48,744 nucleotides of DNA from Ancalomicrobiaceae bacterium (GTDB taxonomy: Bacteria; Pseudomonadota; Alphaproteobacteria; Rhizobiales; Ancalomicrobiaceae): assembly GCA_031291575.1 (NCBI GenBank), contig JARLIT010000136.1, forward strand, positions 1 through 48,744, given 5' to 3'. Shown here piece by piece: positions 44,595-48,744 of the stretch. Position 1 is the stretch's first letter. Each line of letters opens with the position of its first letter. The notes under the pieces were generated by a model. It did not search any database, had not been told where the DNA came from, and saw only the letters and a program-made list of their open reading frames with translations. Both the position numbers and the translations under genes were made by a program.

Positions 44595-46034
44595 TCAGGC
44601 GTGGATGGGCGGGCGCTTGCCCGGCAGCGCTAGCCGCTCGAAGGCGGCGGCAACCGACAGCACCAGACCGTCGCCGAGGTGCGGTCCGACGATCTGGATG
44701 CCGACCGGCAGCCGATCTTCGGCAAAGCCGCAGGGAATGCTGATCGCCGGTTGGCCGGTCAGGTTGAAGGGATAGGTGAAGGGGCACCAGTCTTCCGGAC
44801 CGATGGCCAAGCCGTCGATCTCGGTCGGATGGGTGGCATCGGCGGCAAACGGCAACGCGGCAAGAGTCGGCGTCAGGATCAGATCGACGTCCGCCATCAG
44901 CCGCGCCATGGCGTTGGCCCAGGCCTTCCTGACCGTGACGGCATCGGTCGCGGCTTCGAGCGGCAGTCTCGTGGTCAGGAACTGCTGCAATGCCGGCGTT
45001 ACCTCGACGCCCGTCTCGGCAACGAGCCGGCGCAGGCCGGTCAAGTCGTTTTCGAGGGCAACAATCACGTCCATTGCCGTCCGGATCGCGATGTTCGGGG
45101 GCTCGGTGACGACGAGGTCGAAGCCCAGCGCCGCCGCGTAGGTCTCGACCGCTGTGTCGACGACGGCGGCGACGCGGTGATCGATCGGCAGTCCCGGCCA
45201 ATTCGGCCAATAGGCCACTTTCAGCCGACGTCGCAGCGGCCTGGCCGCGGCGCCGATCCAGTCGACGTCGGCGCAGGGAATCGACCAGCGATCGCGGCCG
45301 TCCGGTCCGGCGATGACGGAGAGCATCAAGGCGGCATCGGCAACGCTGCGGGTGATCGGGCCGAGATGCTCGATCGATTCCCACCCCGAGGCGCCCGGCA
45401 GCGTCTCGTCGCGGCAGCCGGGCCACAACGGAACGCGCCCCATCGACGCCTTCATGCCGATAAGGCCGCAGAAACTCGCCGGGATCCGGATCGAACCGCC
45501 GCCGTCCGAGCCGATGGCGATGGGCACCAGTCCCGCGGCAACCGCGGCGCCGGAACCGGCGCTCGAGCCGCCGGGGGTCAGGCTCGTGTCCCAGGGATTG
45601 CGGGTCGTTTCGAACACGAGGTTTCGCCCATGCGCGCCGAAGCCGAATTCGGCGGCATTGCTCTTGCCAACGACGATGGCCCCGGCCGCTTTCAGCCGTT
45701 CCACGACGATATCGTCGTCAGTGGGCACGTAGTCGGCATAGAGCCTCGAGCCGAAGGTGGTGCGGATGCCGGCGGTCATCACCAGATCCTTGATCGCCAC
45801 CGGCACGCCGGCGAGCGGGCCGGGATCCTCGCCGACAGCTATGGCAGCATCAATGCGGGCCGCTGCGGCACGGGCCTGATCCTCCGCCAGCGTCGCGAAG
45901 GAGTGGAGCTGCGGCTCGACCGAGGCGATGGCGGCAAAGGCGGCGTCGATGATGGCGCTCGCCGTGAAGCGGCGGGCCCGGATGCCGGCAGCGATGTCGA
46001 CGGCGGAGAGCGTGGCGTACTCGGCAGGTGTCAT
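44595..46034 (-). CDS. Amidase signature family hydrolase
   Basis: The 479-residue enzyme has the Ser-cisSer-Lys triad of the amidase signature family: Lys in VAIKD (about residue 82), the signature GGSSAGSG with the cis-Ser, and the nucleophile region GSDGGGSIRIPA. It hydrolyses an amide or carbamate bond. GatA of tRNA amidotransferase shares the fold, but no gatB or gatC is nearby. The operon context, with peptide-type transporter genes and racemase-like proteins, points to catabolism of an imported small amide. The ribosome-binding site is weak. It starts 42 bases after the racemase-like gene. Confidence 0.9.
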   Translation of the reverse strand: MTPAEYATLSAVDIAAGIRARRFTASAIIDAAFAAIASVEPQLHSFATLAEDQARAAAARIDAAIAVGEDPGPLAGVPVAIKDLVMTAGIRTTFGSRLYADYVPTDDDIVVERLKAAGAIVVGKSNAAEFGFGAHGRNLVFETTRNPWDTSLTPGGSSAGSGAAVAAGLVPIAIGSDGGGSIRIPASFCGLIGMKASMGRVPLWPGCRDETLPGASGWESIEHLGPITRSVADAALMLSVIAGPDGRDRWSIPCADVDWIGAAARPLRRRLKVAYWPNWPGLPIDHRVAAVVDTAVETYAAALGFDLVVTEPPNIAIRTAMDVIVALENDLTGLRRLVAETGVEVTPALQQFLTTRLPLEAATDAVTVRKAWANAMARLMADVDLILTPTLAALPFAADATHPTEIDGLAIGPEDWCPFTYPFNLTGQPAISIPCGFAEDRLPVGIQIVGPHLGDGLVLSVAAAFERLALPGKRPPIHA

Positions 46035-46076
46035 GCGTGCGACTTTCGGGGGCGGGACGTTCGGGCTAGGTGGCGA

Positions 46077-46829
46077 TCAGGCGCCGGCGTGAGCAAGAAG
46101 ACGTTCGAGCGGGACTGGCAGGCCGATCGACGATTTGGCGTCCGGGCGCCGGTAAGTGCCGGCGACGGCCTTGCGCGGATCGAGGGAAACCAGCAATTCC
46201 GCCTGACGGATCGCCGCTGCGACACCTTCGACCACCGGCACTGGCACACGGTCGCGCACGCGGGCGGCGAGCCCGGCGAGCGGCGCCCCGGCGAGAACGA
46301 TGACGTCGGCCTCGTCCTCCTCGACCGCCTTGCCGGCGAGGGCGACTAAGAGGTCCTCCTTGTCCTCGCCGACGCGCCCGACCGCGGCGAAGGGATCGTC
46401 CAGCAGCCGAATGCTGGCGAGCCGTTCGTTCAGTCCGTGCGCGGCGACGCATTCGCGGAACCAGGGGCCGAGCGCGCGGGCGAACGACACGATGGAAAAC
46501 CGCCGCCCGAGCATGCAGGCGGTCAGCATCGAGGCTTCGGCGAGCCCGATCACCGGCACCGGCATCAGTTCGCGCGCGCCACCGAGCCCGGGATCGCCGA
46601 AGGCGGCGACGATCGCGGCGTCGAATGTGCCGAGCCGCTCGGCCAGCATATCGAGCACGATGGCGCCGCCGATCGCGGCTTCGGCGCGGGTGGCAATATA
46701 GGGCACACCGCGCGGCGCAGTCGCAGCGATCACCTCGGTTCCTGGCGCCGCGGCGGCACGGGCGACGACCATCATCCGCTCGGTGATGTCGGCCGAGGTG
46801 TTGGGGTTCAACAACAGGATGCGGGTCAT
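46077..46829 (-). CDS. Hydantoin/Asp-Glu racemase-like protein lacking both catalytic cysteines
   Basis: The 250-residue protein follows the hydantoin racemase pattern: N-terminal LLLNPNTS, then AAFGDPGLGGARE and VIVLAGAPLAGLA. In hydantoin and allantoin racemases, Cys residues stand at about positions 76 and 181. Here Ala76 and Gly181 stand in those positions. It therefore cannot use the usual two-base mechanism. It may be a lyase, a binding protein or a distinct subfamily. GAGGA lies before the ATG, which overlaps the stop of the upstream ATPase gene (ATGA). Confidence 0.82.
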   Translation of the reverse strand: MTRILLLNPNTSADITERMMVVARAAAAPGTEVIAATAPRGVPYIATRAEAAIGGAIVLDMLAERLGTFDAAIVAAFGDPGLGGARELMPVPVIGLAEASMLTACMLGRRFSIVSFARALGPWFRECVAAHGLNERLASIRLLDDPFAAVGRVGEDKEDLLVALAGKAVEEDEADVIVLAGAPLAGLAARVRDRVPVPVVEGVAAAIRQAELLVSLDPRKAVAGTYRRPDAKSSIGLPVPLERLLAHAGA

Positions 46830-47809
46830 GGCATGTCCTCGTCCGCAGCGACGTGATGGCAGGCGACTTCATGGCCTTGGACTACAGCCGCCAGCACCGG
46901 CATCGACTGGCGGCAGAGGGCGGTTTCCGTCGGGCAGCGACCGGCGAAGCGGCAGGCGTTGGGATCAGGATCGATCGGGCTCGAGGCCGACCCTTCGAGC
47001 CGCCGAGGTCGCGCCCCGCGCCGGGCCGGGTCTGGAATGGCGGCGATAAGTGCCCGCGTATAGGGATGGCGGGGATCGGCGAAGACCGCATCGCTCGGGC
47101 CGATCTCGACGATCTTGCCGAGGTACATCACGGCGATGCGGTCGGTGATCAGGCGCACGACGTTCAGATCGTGCGACACGAACAGGTAGCTCATGCCGTG
47201 CCTGACCCTGAGGTCGGCGAGAAGCCTGAGGATCACCGACTGCACCGAGACGTCGAGCGCCGATGTCGGCTCGTCGAGCACCAGGAGGCGCGGACGGACG
47301 GCGATCGCCCGGGCGATACCGACGCGCGCCTTCTGCCCGCCGGAGAGCTGATGCGGATAGCGGGCAGACAGATCGCGCGGCAGGCCGACATCGTCGAGTG
47401 CCTGCATCACCCGCGCAGTGACTTCGGCCCGGCCGGTCGCCTGACCGAGCCGGCGGATCGGATCGGCGACCGCCTCGAATACAGTGAAGCCGGGATTGAG
47501 GCTCTCGTTCGGGTCCTGGAACACCACCTGGATGCCGGCGCGTTCGGGCGAGGTGGCGAACCGGCGGGCCGGCACGGCGCCGATGTCAGTACCGGCAAAC
47601 GTCAATTCGCCCGATGTCGTGTCGATGAGGCGGGCGATCAGGCGGGCAAGCGTCGACTTGCCGCAACCGGATTCCCCGACGAGGCCGACGCTCTCGCCCT
47701 CCCCGATCGTCAGATCGATCGCATCGACGGCATGAAGATGGGTTGATTTCAGCCCACGGCGGACGGAGTAGAGCTTCGAGACGGCACGGGCGTCGATCAG
47801 TGCGGTCAT
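46826..47809 (-). CDS. Peptide-type ABC transporter ATP-binding protein (DppF/OppF-like)
   Basis: The 327-residue ATPase has Walker A GESGCGKS, signature LSGGQKARVGIARAI, Walker B LLVLDEPTSALD and the H-loop VSHD. The C-terminal oligopeptide-transporter extension contains Cys in CRFAGRCP and CHH, as in DppF. It drives uptake of peptides or similar small compounds together with the neighbouring DppD-like ATPase; the permease and binding-protein genes are expected further right, outside the window. Its start overlaps the stop of that gene by four bases, and its stop overlaps the racemase-like start. Confidence 0.92.
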   Translation of the reverse strand: MTALIDARAVSKLYSVRRGLKSTHLHAVDAIDLTIGEGESVGLVGESGCGKSTLARLIARLIDTTSGELTFAGTDIGAVPARRFATSPERAGIQVVFQDPNESLNPGFTVFEAVADPIRRLGQATGRAEVTARVMQALDDVGLPRDLSARYPHQLSGGQKARVGIARAIAVRPRLLVLDEPTSALDVSVQSVILRLLADLRVRHGMSYLFVSHDLNVVRLITDRIAVMYLGKIVEIGPSDAVFADPRHPYTRALIAAIPDPARRGARPRRLEGSASSPIDPDPNACRFAGRCPTETALCRQSMPVLAAVVQGHEVACHHVAADEDMP

Positions 47810-48744
47810 GTCGGCACCCGGCAGCGGACGGAGTGATCGGGGCCGAGCGAGACGACCGGCACCGAGCCGGCGTCGCAGACGGGTTCGTGCCGGTCACAGC
47901 GGCCGGCAAAGCGGCACGGGGACAGCTTGCCACGCAGGTCCGGCAGGTTGCCCGGCACGGTCGACAGGGTGGCAAGGCTGGTTTCCGCCGTCGGCGTCGC
48001 GGCGAACAACCGTCGCGTATAGGGATGGCGGGGGCGGCTGAGGAGCGCTTTCGTCGGCCCGGTCTCGACCACGTGGCCGGCATGCATGACCATCAGCCGA
48101 TCGCAGTATTCGCCGGCAAGCGCCAGATCGTGGGTGATCAGGATTGCCGCCATGTGGGTTTCGTCGACGATGTCGCGGATGAGGTCCATCACCACGGCCT
48201 GCGTGGTGACATCGAGCCCGGTCGTCGGCTCGTCGGCGATGAGCAGCGCCGGCCGGCAGGCAAGCGCCATGGCGATCATCACGCGCTGGCACATGCCCCC
48301 CGACAGTTCGAACGGATAGGCCCGCGCCCGCGCCACGGCATCCGGGATGCGCACCCGGGCGAGTGCGGCGATCGCCTCGGCGCGCGCCTGTTTGCGCGGC
48401 ATCGGCCCGTGCCGCACGAGCACATCGGCGATCTGCTCGCCCACCCGGCGGATCGGGTTCAACGCCGTGCGCGGGCTCTGAAAAATCATCGACAGTTCGC
48501 GTCCGCGCAAGGAGGCGAGATCGGTCGTCTTGGCCGTGAGATCCATGCCGTTGAATGTCAGGCGGTCGGCCGAAAGCCGCGCCGCGTCATCGTTGAGCCC
48601 CATGACGGCATAGGACAGCACCGACTTGCCGGAGCCGCTCTCACCGACGATGCCGAGGATCTCGCCCTTCGCCAAGGTGAAGCCGATATCCTCGAGCGCC
48701 TTCACCCGGCCAGAGCGGGTCTCGAACTCGAGCGTCAGCCCGGC
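47806..48744 (-). CDS. Peptide-type ABC transporter ATP-binding protein (DppD/OppD-like), 5' part outside window
   Basis: The reading frame runs off the right edge of the window, so the N-terminus is missing. The visible part of 312 residues begins AGLTLEFETRSGRVKALEDI, just before Walker A (GESGSGKS). The signature LSGGMCQRVMIAMALA, Walker B LLIADEPTTGLD and H-loop ITHD follow. The C-terminal CRFAGRCDRHEPVC is typical of DppD/OppD. It ends overlapping the DppF-like gene (ATGA), as is usual for the paired ATPases of this transporter type. Confidence 0.92.
   Translation of the reverse strand, partial: AGLTLEFETRSGRVKALEDIGFTLAKGEILGIVGESGSGKSVLSYAVMGLNDDAARLSADRLTFNGMDLTAKTTDLASLRGRELSMIFQSPRTALNPIRRVGEQIADVLVRHGPMPRKQARAEAIAALARVRIPDAVARARAYPFELSGGMCQRVMIAMALACRPALLIADEPTTGLDVTTQAVVMDLIRDIVDETHMAAILITHDLALAGEYCDRLMVMHAGHVVETGPTKALLSRPRHPYTRRLFAATPTAETSLATLSTVPGNLPDLRGKLSPCRFAGRCDRHEPVCDAGSVPVVSLGPDHSVRCRVPT

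Overview
The window is about 48.7 kb of GC-rich DNA from an alphaproteobacterium, most likely in the Hyphomicrobiales (Rhizobiales). This rests on base composition, CtrA-type TTAA-N7-TTAA boxes near chemotaxis and flagellar genes, a Rhizobiales-like flagellin, a Tat-exported clade I type NosZ, and an intergenic palindrome resembling Rhizobiales mosaic repeats. I cannot fix the genus; a denitrifying, flagellated organism such as a Pleomorphomonas-like bacterium would fit.

Layout. 1-2.1 kb: a methyl-accepting chemotaxis protein. 2.2-4.5 kb: an arsenic operon on the minus strand (arsR, ACR3 efflux pump, and an ArsC-ArsN2 fusion). 4.7-5.4 kb: a short-chain dehydrogenase whose catalytic Lys and Asn positions are replaced. 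5.7-10.8 kb (+): a hook and hook-junction operon (short flgD, flgE, an unknown 100-aa gene, a FlgN-like chaperone gene, flgK, flgL). 10.9-15.8 kb (-): an anti-sigma-like small protein, fliS, fliD, fliC and an ECF-type sigma factor. 16.5-26.3 kb (+): one giant gene encoding about 3,280 residues made almost entirely of some 400 copies of an eight-residue repeat, L-[T/S]-x-T-Q-[I/V/L]-x-x. 26.5-29.7 kb (+): a TPR plus SPINDLY/OGT-type (GT41) glycosyltransferase and a UDP-glucuronate decarboxylase. 29.8-32.9 kb (+): cytochrome c', a b561-type membrane cytochrome and a two-component system. 32.9-43.1 kb (-): a full nitrous oxide reductase cluster, cytochrome c - nosR - nosZ - nosDFYL - nosX, followed by a ferritin-like gene. 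43.8-48.7 kb (-): two peptide-type ABC ATPases (the first cut by the window edge), a racemase-like protein lacking both catalytic cysteines, an amidase, and a maleate isomerase / arylmalonate decarboxylase-like protein.

The strongest candidate for an undescribed system is the block from about 15.8 to 29.7 kb. It holds a giant Ser/Thr-rich octapeptide-repeat protein with a sigma-54-like promoter and an N-terminus resembling those of FlgD and FliD. Directly downstream are an O-GlcNAc-transferase-like enzyme that keeps its expected catalytic His and Lys, and an enzyme that makes UDP-xylose. I infer a dedicated pathway that makes and O-glycosylates either a very large extracellular or flagellum-associated polymer or the neighbouring flagellin. 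The link is based on gene position and composition only.

The nos genes reduce N2O to N2, and most are tightly packed or overlapping, which implies translational coupling. The last operon looks like uptake and hydrolysis of an amide, peptide-like or hydantoin/malonate-type compound, with the substrate unknown.
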